Origin: Seison nebaliae | Taxonomy: Eukaryota; Rotifera; Pararotatoria; Seisonacea; Seisonidae | Direction: 5' to 3' | DNA: 64,000 nt | Assembly (NCBI GenBank): GCA_023231475.1 | Contig: JALJEE010000027.1 | Span: 49,035-113,034, forward strand | Part shown: piece after piece, positions 14,108 to 25,490 of the stretch | Numbering within the stretch: the first letter of the stretch is position 1 | Layout: each line of letters begins with the position of its first letter | Program-made: the position numbers and the translations under genes | The notes under the pieces: generated by a model | Databases searched by the model: none | Told to the model about the DNA's origin: nothing | Seen by the model: the letters and a program-made list of their open reading frames with translations, nothing else

Positions 14108-17100
14108 AATTAACGATGATGAATGAGATATTTCATTATTTTCATTATCATTTCCTGTTAATTTAGATAAACTGTCAAAAACGGAGAATCTGGACGAGAA
14201 AGTTTTGGACAGTTCCTCATTCTTCCGACTCAATTTATCCAGAACTGAACTAGTTCGATTCATAGAGAATTGTTCACTCTTATTCCTCAACATCTTCAGC
14301 GGGGAATTTTGTTGTGATGAATTTTCATTTTCCATTTTCTTCGTTCCTTCTTCGATCATATTACGGATACCGGAAAGGAAGTTTGCACCATCATCTAATT
14401 CATATGTTTTGGAAGAAGTTTCTTTATTTTCTAGAGACAATTTTTCATATTTATTCGTCATTTTCTCTTTGGGCAAATTTGATTTTCCATCTTTCATTGA
14501 TATCAATGACGTTGGTTTCCTGCTTGAAAATAAAATATTTTTAGCAATGACTTCTCAAATTTTATTTTATAAAACAAAATTTTAACTTCTCTTCAGATTT
14601 GAATAAATTCACTTTTTCCAAATTTTCATTATCTCCTTTCACGATATTTGGTAGAATGTTTGTTTGTTTCGTATTATTATTTGAACGGAAATTTGTCGTC
14701 ATTGTTATTCCACCAACAGTAGTAGTAGTAGGAGGAGCGATACTAGTGATGGTGGTAGAGATAGTGGCAATTGTGGTAGTGGTGATGGTAGTGGGAGTAG
14801 TAAATTGAGTTGTAGACGAACTAGTGGAGATATTTGAGAATAGATTTCCCAATAAACTTTTTCGTCCATCATCTGATTTTTCTTCCTTCTCAAATTTCTT
14901 CTCACTTTTGTCAGTTTTCTCTAAAAATACAAATAAATAATAACGGATTAATTTCACTAAATTATAGAAATTTAAAATTTTATTTTCAATTAATTTATAA
15001 AATAATAAATTTTTTTCAAATTTTCATTTGAAGAATTTTCAATTAAATTACAGTTTTTCCATCTCGATCTCGATAGATGGTAGTCGGATCGATACCATAT
15101 CTCCTCATAGCTAATTTCCTAGTTTTCTTACTATGAAATCGTTTTCTCTTCTTCTTCTTCTTCTTCTTCCGTTGACTACCCGGTATATCTTCACCATAAC
15201 TCAAATCTGAATCGAATTCGGGTCCGTCATATTCTTCCTCTGATGATCCGTTTAATTTCTTCAAAATTCGATGTCTACATCTCAACAATTGAACATGAAT
15301 CGATTCGAGACATACATATAATTTACCACCACACACATTCTCCACAAATTTATTGTTAATGGACAAACCGGAATATTTCCTTTTCGATTGTGGAACGGGC
15401 GACCCCGTTGAAGCATTTTCGTGCATGGCAAATGATTTTAATTTATCTAACATCTTTTCATCTCGTTCACTTTCACTTTTCGGACTTTCCATTACATCAT
15501 CATCATCATATCTTTGACCAGTACTTCGAATTTCCGATGATCTATCTGATAAATCTTCCAATTTCGGATCGTCAATAATATCTTCTAAATGACATGTCTT
15601 TGCAACGACGATCGATGAATTATGAAGTTTCGACAACTTTTTCACATCCAAATTCCCTAGAACTCGCATTTTCTCGTCATTAGAAAATTCGAGAATTTGT
15701 TTCACACTCAATTTCCCATTCGATTTCCTTCCGAATGATGACGATAATGAAATATCATAATCATTTTCACCATCACGACGGACAGCAGCGATGGCATTTT
15801 TGAAAAGATTCCATTTCGCTCCATTATATCGAAATGTATTTCTCTTATGAGTTTCACCAATTTCTGAGAAACTTACATCGATAATTGATGTGGGACTATC
15901 TTCGATGACAACTTTCTTCGTTTTCAATTGACTGGAACATTCACAATATTTCTGCGAATGACAAACGGATTCACTTCGACTTTTAATATAAACCGTAAAT
16001 CGTTGGAGTGTGGTTGGAGCGGTGAAGGAACTGTAACATCGTCGAACTATTTTATTCGGTTGGTCACGTTTCCATTTTCTTACTTTTTTTAAACTCTGTC
16101 GCATTAAACGTTTCTCATATTTCTTCCGATGTTCCTCCTCCAATTTCTTCATTTTCTTTTTCATTCTCTTCTTTTTCTTTATTCGTTTCCCTTCTACTGA
16201 ACTATTCTCTTCTATCTCAACATCACTCTTCTTTTCTTCTTCTTCTTCTTCTTCTTCTTTTTCTTTTATTTCCTCAATATTCGTCTTGTTCGTTTCTTCG
16301 CCAGTGAAAAGACTACTAAATAATTGAATTGGAGCATTGATCATATTAGTGAAATAATCAGTCACATTCGTTATTAAATCTCCATTCTGATCATTATTCG
16401 CTTCTATATCATCTTCAGTTTCTTCTTCTTCTTCTTCCTCTACTTTTTTTCCTTTGTTTTTTAAACTTTTCCTTTTCTGATCTTCTGCACTAAATCGAAG
16501 ATATTTTTTCTTCAATTGTTCATATTCCTCTCGAACTCTCTCACTGTCGCCCAAATCATTCGTAGGAATTTCTTTCTCAATAATCTTCTCACTATCATCC
16601 GATGAAGCAATGTCTGAATTAACGATATCCATTTCATCTTTCTCCGATTTGGGAGTGGTGAACATATCCAATATGGGGAAAGCATTCGATCGAAGTTTCT
16701 TATTCAAATCTCGAACTTTTACTCTCGATTGTGGTCCCGCATCGAAACTATCCGATGAACTATCATCCAATTCATCATCAGCATCAACATCAGTTTTATT
16801 AATTGATTTTTGACTTATTTTCGATCTGATATCTTCATCATAATTTATTATTTTTTCGTTACCATCATCATGGTTTTCATTTTCGACATTTTCCAATTCA
16901 TTCTCTCCAACTATTTCACTTTCTTTATCATTTTCTGTTTTCGAAGAAGATCGTTCGTCCACATATGCCACTTCAATTCCCACACTCTCATCATTATCAT
17001 CCTCATCTTCTGATGATGAGACTTGAATAGTTTTGATGATTTTATTTTTGAAATTTTTCAATTTTTTATTCTTCAACAAATTTGCCGATAAGGCACTTTT

Positions 17101-17196
17101 CAATTTCTTTTTTCCTTTAACTTTTTCAATTTCTACAATGTCTCCCACATTTCCCATTGAAGACGCGATCGATGGTCGAAATGACGAATTCATCAT
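8408..17196 (-). CDS. Giant RIM/clarinet-like active-zone protein with C2A and C2B domains
   Basis: Three exons (17196-15052, 14918-14587, 14519-8408) join in frame to about 2862 aa. C2A lies near residues 1100-1220, with KTKTLKQTCDPVWNQKFAF. C2B lies near residues 2640-2780, with AITGDYGKLDRNSFMGVAQ, the RIM-type C2B strand, followed by LSWFPLF. RIM family C2 domains act at presynaptic release sites in other animals and usually do not bind calcium. No PDZ domain or zinc finger is seen in this reading frame. The N-terminal third is acidic and Lys-rich (KKKKKKKRKR near residue 690) and has no recognised domain. The middle is Ser/Thr/Asn-rich with poly-Thr runs. The start MMNSS is preceded two codons upstream by an in-frame stop with no acceptor between, so a separate gene start is favoured over continuation from the zinc-finger gene upstream. 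The exon 1-2 acceptor (TAGAG) is the weakest join. Confidence 0.75.
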
Positions 17197-17333
17197 TTGA
17201 TATTAGAGAATTAATAGAATATAACTTATAAATGACGTTAGGAATGACGAAGGGAATTTAATGATTTCTTGTTCCATAGCAACGAAATGACATCTAAATC
17301 GAAAGAATGAAATTAACAATTAATTAGTGAACA

Positions 17334-18062
17334 TCAATATTTATTAGACGGAAAATATTTATTGGGATGACAATGGCAATTAACAAAATTTTTATATGAT
17401 AAACATTTTGAATAACAATGAAAAAAAAAGTTTTCAATTAACTTCTCATTAATCATCAATTGATCATCAGAAATTGGAAGTAGCACCAAAGTCTCGATTG
17501 ACAAATAAACAAATCGTTCGTTTTTCATCTTCGATAAATTCTCTAATGAAAATGGACGTTCGTCAACATCATTCATCGATCGCAAAAGTTGAATTGATGC
17601 TCCATAAATTTTATTTTTATCTTCAAACGGATTCAATCTGATAATTCTCTTCATATCCTCCAAACTCTTATCTTTTAACAGAATTCCAGCAAACATTATA
17701 ATTTCACTGGCCACTTCCAATTTCCCATTTAATTTCGAACGATTCTCAATGAGAAGATAATTTGATTCTAATTTCTTCACATCGCAAATCTTCTCACTCA
17801 CCAATTTATCATCAAACTGTTTCAATGAATCGAATAAATCATTTGGATGATAATTCCTCTTTTTACGAGAATGAACTAAACGGAAATCTTTTCAATTTAC
17901 TAATTATTCTGATGAGAAATGTATTTAAATTATTTAACCGAAAGGTTTTATTTCAAAGTTATTCATATCAATCTCCTTCCTCAATTTTAATTTTGTCAGT
18001 TTCAGTTTAGCTTTCTCTATTTTATCCGATGTTACATCTACCGCGGTCGACGATTTTGGCAT
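17334..18062 (-). CDS. Small unrecognised protein upstream of the RIM-like gene
   Basis: Exons 18062-17939 and 17875-17334 join through a 63-nt intron (donor GTTAAA, acceptor CGTTTAG), giving 221 aa. The N-terminus is a Lys/Leu-rich helix (AKLKLTKLKLRKEID). A mixed alpha-helical body follows, and the last ~40 residues are Cys/His/Asn-rich and less convincing. I do not recognise a family. An AATAAA motif overlaps the stop codon. The stop lies only about 137 bp upstream of the start of the C2A/C2B gene on the same strand, and an acceptor-like TTTCGATTTAG lies between them, an arrangement seen in polycistronic units. A function cannot be assigned. Confidence 0.55.
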
Positions 18063-18179
18063 CAATAAACATTTACGGACATTCGTCGATGATTTAGATG
18101 GCTTTAAAAAAACAATTAATTGTAATCATCAACACATAATCATCTTCAAGTTTGTACAATACGAGAGACAATTTAAAAA

Positions 18180-18400
18180 TGTAACAGGATAAGTCAAATA
18201 AGAAAAAGATCCATAGTGCAACACAAATGTGCAAAAAAGTTCACAAAACAATACAGTTATGCACCGAACTTCACAGAATAACAGAAATATATAGAAAAGT
18301 TCACAAATTAGCACAATCTTCCACAAAAGTTCGCAAAATAGCACAAAAGTTCACAAAATAGCACAATCATGCACAAAAGTTGAGAAAACAAGTCAATTGA
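18180..18400. repeat. Degenerate minisatellite, unit AAAAGTTCACAAAATAGCAC
   Basis: About seven imperfect copies of a 20-bp unit, some extended by about 10 bp (CAATCATGCAC-like). The clearest tandem copies are at about 18294-18385. It sits in the 400-bp gap between the RIM zinc-finger gene and the small unknown gene. The unit length is not a multiple of three, so the open minus-strand frames it creates are probably fortuitous. Confidence 0.7.
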
Positions 18401-18467
18401 GAAAGATGGAAGTCTCCTCATGGAAGTCCTTTCATGGAAATCATGAAAGATTCTCCTCACAAACATC

Positions 18468-20709
18468 AACATACAAGAAGAATAGACAAACGAAATATAA
18501 GAAGTAGTACTTCGATGGTTTTGCATTCTGAATTAATGGATATATGGTTGAGATAAAGAGAGTTATTCATATACTCTTCTACGTTAAATAAACCTGTTTT
18601 ATAAAGTTGATGAAGATTCTGTTGAGAAGTGATATCATAACGACGTTTCGACATAGTTGTCGATGATGAACGATGTAGATTCGTCAAATCAATCGACGTT
18701 CTCTCAGTCACAAATCCTTTCAAGTTCTTTCCTTTATTCTTATTCTTCTCATAATCATGTAATTCATTTAACGATGTTATCTTTTTTAATTGATCTCGAC
18801 CTTCCTTAGTATCGATGGATGGAAGAGGTGGAGTCTCTGGAGGAGATAACAACGGTGTATTATCCATTGAAGTATTCTCACTAGGAGTCAATGCAAATTC
18901 AATAGATGGTAATGAAAGATTCTTATCTCTCGTTTCCATCAAGAGAAAATCATTTGGAACATCAGAATCGTCATACTCTTCCAATTCTTCTTTCGATAAA
19001 TTATTTGGACTCATCTCAGATGATTGATTGAAAATGTGACGACGCATTTTACTCTTTTTACTTTTAGTCGATGAAATGATGAAACCTTTCCCGCTATTCG
19101 ACGAGATGGTAATACAAGAATCTTCAGGATGATACGAATCACTAAATTTTCTTTTTCCATAAACATTTTTCACATTCGTCTCTTCTATTTCATTCGATTC
19201 TTTCTTCATTAGATGATTATTCAATTCAACTTTAATCGTTTCTCGAACTTTTTCCTTCTTTTCGTTCTCCGGTAAAATTTTCGGTTTATCTTCCACTAAT
19301 TTAATTTCTTTTTTTAAATCTTCTTCCAATTTTTCTTCTTCATAATGTTTTTCTTCCAATTTTGTATTTATTTCCAAATTCAAATTTATTGGAACGACAT
19401 CCTCAATTATCGGTTGTTCCGATAATTTCGATTCAATATCTTGACTTCTCATAGAGGAATTGTCGGTGGACGATTGAATTTTCTCTTTCATTTTAAATTC
19501 GAGTGAAACTCGATTCGATTCATTTTCAATTCTTTCTTCCATTTTCGTATCGGAATTCGTCGAAATACTTTTTTTCGGTTCCGGAGTATCGACAGATGGT
19601 GAACGATCGTCAATTTTCTGTTCATCATTCTTCACTCTCCCTAAATCGATGACATCATTCAACACCTTCTTCTGTTCTTCATGACTAGGTGGAATTTGTA
19701 TAGGAATTGGAAACTGATTAATTTTCTTCGAAAAATTCAAAGATTTCACCCAATCTTTCTCGTCCAGATTTGACGGTTTTAATTTCAACCAACAATTATC
19801 ACAAATATAAATTTTCTTCTTTCTCTTCTCAGTTCGAACGAGACGAGAACAACGACAACAACAACGATGACGACATTTCACACATAATTTCAATTTCAAT
19901 CCTTTTCTCATTTTCGTCATGTCATTATTATTCATTTTCTCCAATTGGATCATATGTGTATGTTGACAAGTGTAACATTGAGATATCATATATTTTAAAG
20001 TGACTTTCGGTTGTTGTTGTTTCATCATTGCCGCTTCCCCACTCATCATTAATTGTGTGGAATCGTTTGTTGGAGTGGGAGTGGAACGATGTAATGAACG
20101 AATATGTCTGGAAAGAACGACTACTTTCTCATTCTGTTTCTCTGGTTGTCTCATCGGTAAATTGATGGCATGTGTCCGATAATCATTAACATTCGATATC
20201 GAATGTGCCATCGGCTTCATTTTGTCCTGTTCTTTATATTTTAAATTAATATCCGTCGACAACGACGAAGTTGGTCGTTTTATTGTGAAATTTTGATTTT
20301 GTTGATAATGTTGATGTTTTTGTTGTTGTTGTTGTTGTTGTTTGGAATTGTCTATATAATTCGTTTCGATACTCGATAAACTCGATCGCTCCGAATATTG
20401 TTGTGTTATTTGACGTGTCTGCTCTTTTAATTGTTTCTGATAATTTATCGGTTGTTGTTCTTGTTGTTGTTGTTGGTGCTGCTGATAATCGAATGCTTCA
20501 GCACCACAACTCATGTTACGAGACATGATTCCAACATTTTCCGATTCATCACGCTTCATTACGTCCATTATGATTTGTCGCTCTTCGTCTGTGAGATGAC
20601 CGAAATTAGGTTGACTTATTGTTTTGGATTGAGCAGACATTTGATTCATCATTACGCCCTTCGGTAACGGCGTACGACCGAAATCAATATTTGACATTGA
20701 CGGCAACAT
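18468..20709 (-). CDS. RIM-type Rab-binding zinc-finger protein (N-terminal half of a RIM)
   Basis: Single long reading frame of about 747 codons from ATG 20709. Residues 38-55, HLTDEERQIIMDVMKRDE, match the RIM/rabphilin alpha-helix that contacts Rab3. Near residues 245-310 a FYVE-like zinc finger carries eight cysteines as CxxC pairs. The block CVKCRHRCCCRCSRLV lines up position by position with the RIM finger, though the loop between the first and second CxxC pairs is longer than usual. Poly-Gln tracts (CAA repeats) lie between helix and finger. The C-terminal half is acidic and Ser/Pro-rich. No PDZ or C2 domain follows. The last ~20 codons (around LLLIFRLSILLVC) look like read-through: a GTATGT donor lies at about 18468, so one more exon may exist. 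Function in Rab3-dependent vesicle docking is inferred from the family. Confidence 0.75.
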
Positions 20710-21378
20710 TCTCTTTTTTTTTCCTGTGTAATCGACGAGTAAATATCCTTCACCAATCCCAAAATTGTTTGCCTCTCATTCTTCTAATATTCTCTTATTA
20801 TCATTCACCTTCTTTCCTCCATTATTGAATTAATTCAATTATTTCTTTCTCCTCTTACTTAATTATAATTTCCTGATAAAATTTATTAAGATTATCGGCA
20901 AACAACAATATCGAGAAAGAATTAATGATTTATTTCCTTTAGACTTATTCTTCAAATTTAACCAATTTACTCATAATAAAAAAAAAATTTTATTTTCTTT
21001 TTCATAATTGTTGAATAAATGAAAATTAATGGCACGTGCAAAAAGAGAATATTTTCATGAGATTGAAAAGAGAATTTTTTTTATTTGAATTATTCAAAAT
21101 TTGAATTTGCGGTTCAATTTATTTCATTTTACAGCTTAATTTTCAAACCGAAAAATATATTGAAAACTTATAAAATGATGTTGAATTTGATTTTGGTAGA
21201 AGTTTCTAGAATATTCTAGAAAAATTCGACTTTTCTCCTTCTGATAAATAAAGAAAAACTTATTAATAAAATACATCAGCACCACTCATATGCTTTCGAA
21301 ATTAACACACAAATTTTATGTGTGACATAAAAAGAAGAAAATAAATTTATTAAACTTCCAACAATCACTCAAATAGTT
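20710..21378. promoter_or_regulatory. Divergent promoter region between RIM zinc-finger and Hsp40 genes
   Basis: A 670-bp AT-rich gap separating two outward-facing genes. It contains the heat-shock element listed separately. TATA-like strings lie at about 21168 and 21244, the latter downstream of the heat-shock element and therefore better placed for the Hsp40 gene. Confidence 0.5.
21199..21227 (+). promoter_or_regulatory. Heat-shock element upstream of the Hsp40 gene
   Basis: Five perfectly phased inverted nGAAn units run as GAA-2-TTC-2-GAA-2-TTC-2-GAA, with a sixth TTC one base out of phase. This is a high-affinity HSF1 binding arrangement. It ends about 150 bp before the ATG of a type II Hsp40, which is an expected HSF target. 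Confidence 0.85.
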
Positions 21379-22404
21379 ATGGGAAAAGATTATTATAAAG
21401 TGTTGAATATTGGACGGGAGGCTGAGGAGACCGAGATAAAGAAAGCTTATCGGAAACAGGCGTTGAAATATCATCCCGATAAGAACAAGTCGCCAGATGC
21501 GGAAGCGAAATTCAAAGAGATTGCCGAAGCTTACGAAGTATTGAGCGATGCAAACAAGAAGAAGATTTATGATAAATATGGAGAAGAAGGATTGAAAGGA
21601 AGTATGGGAGGAGGAGGAGGTGGTGGTGCAGGACCATTTGAAGGTGCACAACGATTTCAATCTTATCGTTTCCATGGTGATCCGATGGCTACTTTTAAAG
21701 CGTTTTTTGGTGATGGTGGAATTGATCAATTTTTCGCTTTCGAAGATGATGGAGATGATGGATTGTTTGGTAATCAACATACATTTATCAATATCGGACC
21801 AGGAATTCAACAAATGAGAACGAATATGTCAACTTTCCCACAGAGTGAAAGTAAAAAGAAACAAGATCCCACAATTTTTCATGATATTAATCTCTCACTG
21901 GAAGATTTGTGGCAAGGAACGACGAAAAAGATGAAAATCAAACGGAAAGTCATCAGTCAATCAGGACATGTGAAAGAAGAACCGAAAATTTTATCGATCG
22001 ATGTGAAAAAAGGTTGGAAAGATGGAACAAAAATCACATTTCCAAAAGAAGGAGATCAATCGGCACGAACCGTTCCAGCGGACGTCACGTTCGTCGTAAG
22101 AGAGAAACCACATACATTATTTACGAGAGAGAGTGACAATTTAGTTTATCGAGCAGAAATTTCATTGAAAGATGCTTTATGTGGAACGAGAATTCAAGTC
22201 CCATTAATATCAGGTCGAGCTCAAATTATTGACGTGTCATCAGAAATTGTCAATCCAAAAACGGAGAAACGAATTCATGGAGCTGGTATGCCAATATCGA
22301 AGAAACCGGGATCTTATGGTGATCAGATTGTTCGATTTGATATAAAATTTCCTTCTCATCTACCGCCAAATATCAAAGCCCAACTTTGTGCTCTTTTGGA
22401 ATAA
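21379..22404 (+). CDS. DNAJB1: Type II Hsp40 co-chaperone (DNAJB1/DNJ-13-like)
   Basis: Intronless, 341 aa, against 340 aa for human DNAJB1. The J domain is at residues 1-70 with the catalytic HPD at 32-34. It stimulates Hsp70 ATPase and hands over unfolded clients in the cytosol. A Gly-rich linker (seven consecutive Gly) follows, then the class II C-terminal beta-sandwich domains without the Cys-rich zinc finger of class I. The C-terminal dimerisation segment is intact and contains [15 protein letters not shown]. The heat-shock element 150 bp upstream predicts stress induction. A vertebrate DNAJB1 has introns; their complete absence here fits the intron-loss pattern of the window. Confidence 0.95.
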   Translation: MGKDYYKVLNIGREAEETEIKKAYRKQALKYHPDKNKSPDAEAKFKEIAEAYEVLSDANKKKIYDKYGEEGLKGSMGGGGGGGAGPFEGAQRFQSYRFHGDPMATFKAFFGDGGIDQFFAFEDDGDDGLFGNQHTFINIGPGIQQMRTNMSTFPQSESKKKQDPTIFHDINLSLEDLWQGTTKKMKIKRKVISQSGHVKEEPKILSIDVKKGWKDGTKITFPKEGDQSARTVPADVTFVVREKPHTLFTRESDNLVYRAEISLKDALCGTRIQVPLISGRAQIIDVSSEIVNPKTEKRIHGAGMPISKKPGSYGDQIVRFDIKFPSHLPPNIKAQLCALLE

Positions 22405-23137
22405 ATATGAATTTCTATAAATTACAAATTATAAAGTTTGTATTAGTAGAAGATGATGGAGAGATTAATACGATTTGTCCAAACCACCAATCGAAGACGA
22501 GATCATTAGAGAGATAATCATTTGAATACAAAAAGAAAATGGGCCGAATCATCTTACGTATGTAAATACACTGGCATTACATTTTCTTTCATTTCCAATT
22601 CTGAGAATTCGAAGAAAGATTCGATTTATTATCAAATAATTCATCACACAATAATCGATAACTTTTATTTATTCTCTTCATTTCTTCACACAACGTTCTC
22701 TTGATCTTATTTTGTATTTATAATCATTATTATTCATAGAGAGCCTCCCCAAATTTTAAGAAGTTTCTTTTCCAATACTCCAAATATTGACAAAAACTAA
22801 TAAATTCACTAATAAATTTTTATGAAACACTTTCTCTTAATCTCACTCATTTTTCTTCGACATCCTTTTCTATTTCAATAAAGTATTTATTTAATAATAA
22901 ATAAACAAATCGATGTAATAATCTTACAAAATATATTGTTATTTAAATTGAGAATAAAATAAATTGAAAATAAAAATAAAAGAAAAGAAATAATATTTGA
23001 AAGAGGCCAATACTTTTTAATAGAATTTTTGAGTTGAGAATATGTTTGAGAATTTATGAGAGAAGAATATCTTTCGATTTTGAAAAAAAAAATTTTCAGA
23101 AACAAATTCTCCATATCAGCAACACGAGAGTTATATA
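22405..23137. other. Intergenic gap before PCCA
   Basis: Holds the Hsp40 3' UTR and the 5' region of PCCA. A strong acceptor-like AAATTTTCAG lies at about 23090-23099, about 40 nt before the PCCA ATG. It could be a 5'-UTR intron end or a spliced-leader addition site. No coding sequence is supported. Confidence 0.5.
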
Positions 23138-25345
23138 ATGTTGAGTGGAATTGGAAGATGTTGGAGAAAACCATTGAAAATGATGAGAAACCGTTTGTCG
23201 ACATTTTCCGTCCAAAAGAATCATGTTATGAAATGGACGGAAGCTGATGAGGAGTTATGGTGTCGAATGTATGGAAATAAACCGATTTTGCCCGTTTACG
23301 ATAAAATTCTCATAGCGAATCGAGGGGAAATCGCTTGTCGAATTATTCGAACATGTCGTCGACATGGAATTAAAGTCGTTTCCGTTTTTAGTGAGAGTGA
23401 CGCCAATGCTTTACATGTCCGAATGGCAGACGAAGCCGTTTGTATTGGAGGTGCTGCATCGACAGACTCTTATTTACAAATGGATCGCATTGTTGATGTT
23501 TGCAAATTAACGAGTGCACAAGCTGTGCACCCAGGTTATGGTTTCCTATCAGAGAATACGATTTTCGCTTCGAAATTAGAAGAAGCGAATGTGGATTTTA
23601 TTGGACCTCCATCTACTGCCATTCAATCGATGGGAGATAAATTGGAAAGTAAAAGAATCGCTATGAATGCCAATGTGAATATCGTTCCAGGATTTGATGG
23701 TATTTTGAAAGATGAAAATGATTGTATAAATAAAGGGAAAGAGATCGGATATCCGGTGATGGTGAAAGCATCAGCTGGTGGTGGTGGGAAAGGAATGAGA
23801 ATAGCTAATAATGAATCGGAAGTGAAGGAAGCGTATAATTTATCGAAGAATGAAGCAAAATCATCATTTGGTGATGATCGATTATTGATTGAGAAGTTCG
23901 TAAATAATCCTCGACATATCGAATTTCAAATACTCGCTGATAAACATGGAAATGTTCTCCATTTGAATGAACGTGAATGTTCAATTCAACGACGTAATCA
24001 GAAAGTGGTGGAAGAAGCACCGTCACCATATTTGACAGAAGAATTGAGGAAAGCGATGGGAGAACAAGCGATCGCTTTAGCTAAAGAAGTTGGATATTGT
24101 TCAGCGGGAACGGTCGAATTTCTGGTTGACGACAAAAAAAATTTTTATTTTTTGGAAATGAATACGAGATTGCAAGTGGAACATCCGATAACGGAAGCGA
24201 TTACTGGAATTGATATTGTTCATGAAATGTTGAAAATTTCTTCTGGAAAGAAATTGGAGATTGAACAGAAAGATGTACCGATTGATGGTTGGGCTATTGA
24301 GTGTCGTGTTTATGCTGAAGATCCGACGAAACAATTCGGTTTACCATCAATCGGTCGATTACATCGATATGAAGAGCCGAAAATGTTGTGCAGAAAAAGT
24401 GCACTAATTCGTTGCGATTCGGGAGTGGAAGAAGGTAGTGAGATTAGTGTCCATTATGATCCGATGATTTGTAAGTTAGTGACACATTCGAATGATCGTT
24501 TATCGACAATTGAAGAAATGAAGAAAGCTTTAGATAAATATGTCATTCATGGAGTCACTCATAATATTTCGTTATTGAGAGATATCATCGAACAGGAAAG
24601 ATTCGTTTCTGGAGATTTGACAACTTCATTCCTCTCCGATATCTATGGCGATTCATTTGAATCGACAATTAATTTAAATAATTCCGAGAGCGAATATCTC
24701 ATATCAATGGCACATGCGATGTACATGGATAAATTGATGGAATTATCTCATGACAAATTGACAGATATTCAATTGACAATGTCACCAGATAGTCATCTCA
24801 ATTCATCAAATTATCTCTCCAACATCCGATGGATTAGTGAGAGGAAATATGAAATCGAATTATGGAAAACTAATCCATCATCAAACAATCTTAAATTGAT
24901 CAATAAAACATTAATCGATTTAAATGGGATTACTCGCTCTAATATTCTTCATCAATTCAACGACAATTTCATTCAATTAAATTTTGATGATCCGATCGAT
25001 ATCTCGAAAATTTCACTTAGTTATCGTGGGGCCAAATATAAATTTCAACCGTTGACATTACTCCAGAAAGAGATGCTTAATCTCTTACCAGAAGATGTGA
25101 CAGAGAAAGCGAAAATTAGAGCGACTGCTAATTTGAAGAATATCACCGCACACATGCCCGGAGTTGTTCGATCCATCTCTGTCAATGATGATGACATGGT
25201 GGCAAGTGGACAGCAAATTATTGTAATCGAAGCAATGAAAATGCAGAACGCTATCAATTCATCAGTGGACAGTAAAGTGAAAAAGATTCATGCGAAAGTT
25301 GGAGATGCTGTCGCTGAAGGTGATCTCCTCGTCGAATTAGAATAG
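23138..25345 (+). CDS. PCCA: Propionyl-CoA carboxylase alpha subunit, mitochondrial
   Basis: Biotin-dependent carboxylation of propionyl-CoA to methylmalonyl-CoA in mitochondria; it should partner a beta subunit not present here. 735 aa against 728 in human. Residues 1-28 form a basic, acid-free targeting presequence (RLSTFS near the likely cleavage site). The biotin carboxylase core begins at KILIANRGEIACRIIRT (about residue 57). The ATP-grasp glycine loop is VKASAGGGGKGMR (near 208), and catalytic MNTRLQVEHPITE follows. ECRVYAEDPTKQFGLPSIG is characteristic of PCCA rather than MCC or pyruvate carboxylase. The biotinyl domain closes the protein with EAMKM near residue 699. The gene is intronless, which is unusual because its homologues usually have many introns. 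It ends about 146 bp from the stop of the opposing gene. Confidence 0.95.
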   Translation: MLSGIGRCWRKPLKMMRNRLSTFSVQKNHVMKWTEADEELWCRMYGNKPILPVYDKILIANRGEIACRIIRTCRRHGIKVVSVFSESDANALHVRMADEAVCIGGAASTDSYLQMDRIVDVCKLTSAQAVHPGYGFLSENTIFASKLEEANVDFIGPPSTAIQSMGDKLESKRIAMNANVNIVPGFDGILKDENDCINKGKEIGYPVMVKASAGGGGKGMRIANNESEVKEAYNLSKNEAKSSFGDDRLLIEKFVNNPRHIEFQILADKHGNVLHLNERECSIQRRNQKVVEEAPSPYLTEELRKAMGEQAIALAKEVGYCSAGTVEFLVDDKKNFYFLEMNTRLQVEHPITEAITGIDIVHEMLKISSGKKLEIEQKDVPIDGWAIECRVYAEDPTKQFGLPSIGRLHRYEEPKMLCRKSALIRCDSGVEEGSEISVHYDPMICKLVTHSNDRLSTIEEMKKALDKYVIHGVTHNISLLRDIIEQERFVSGDLTTSFLSDIYGDSFESTINLNNSESEYLISMAHAMYMDKLMELSHDKLTDIQLTMSPDSHLNSSNYLSNIRWISERKYEIELWKTNPSSNNLKLINKTLIDLNGITRSNILHQFNDNFIQLNFDDPIDISKISLSYRGAKYKFQPLTLLQKEMLNLLPEDVTEKAKIRATANLKNITAHMPGVVRSISVNDDDMVASGQQIIVIEAMKMQNAINSSVDSKVKKIHAKVGDAVAEGDLLVELE

Positions 25346-25490
25346 TTTTACTCAATAAATTTTATTATTATTATTATTAATGGAATGAAAGGAATTTTTG
25401 AATAGAATTTTATCATTTTATGTTTTTTTTGTTATATAAAAATAAATTGAAATAAATAGAATAAAAATCGTCTAATTCTTTCAAAACTTT

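Noticed and set aside
13923-14810. Plus-strand Val/Leu-rich frames at about 13923-14126 and 14599-14808
   Set aside because: They are antisense shadows of poly-Thr codon runs in the RIM-like gene.
18129-18526. Overlapping minus-strand frames with repeated LLFCELLC-like peptides
   Set aside because: They arise from the 20-bp minisatellite, whose unit is not a multiple of three. The peptides are hydrophobic Cys-rich by-products rather than a conserved repeat protein.
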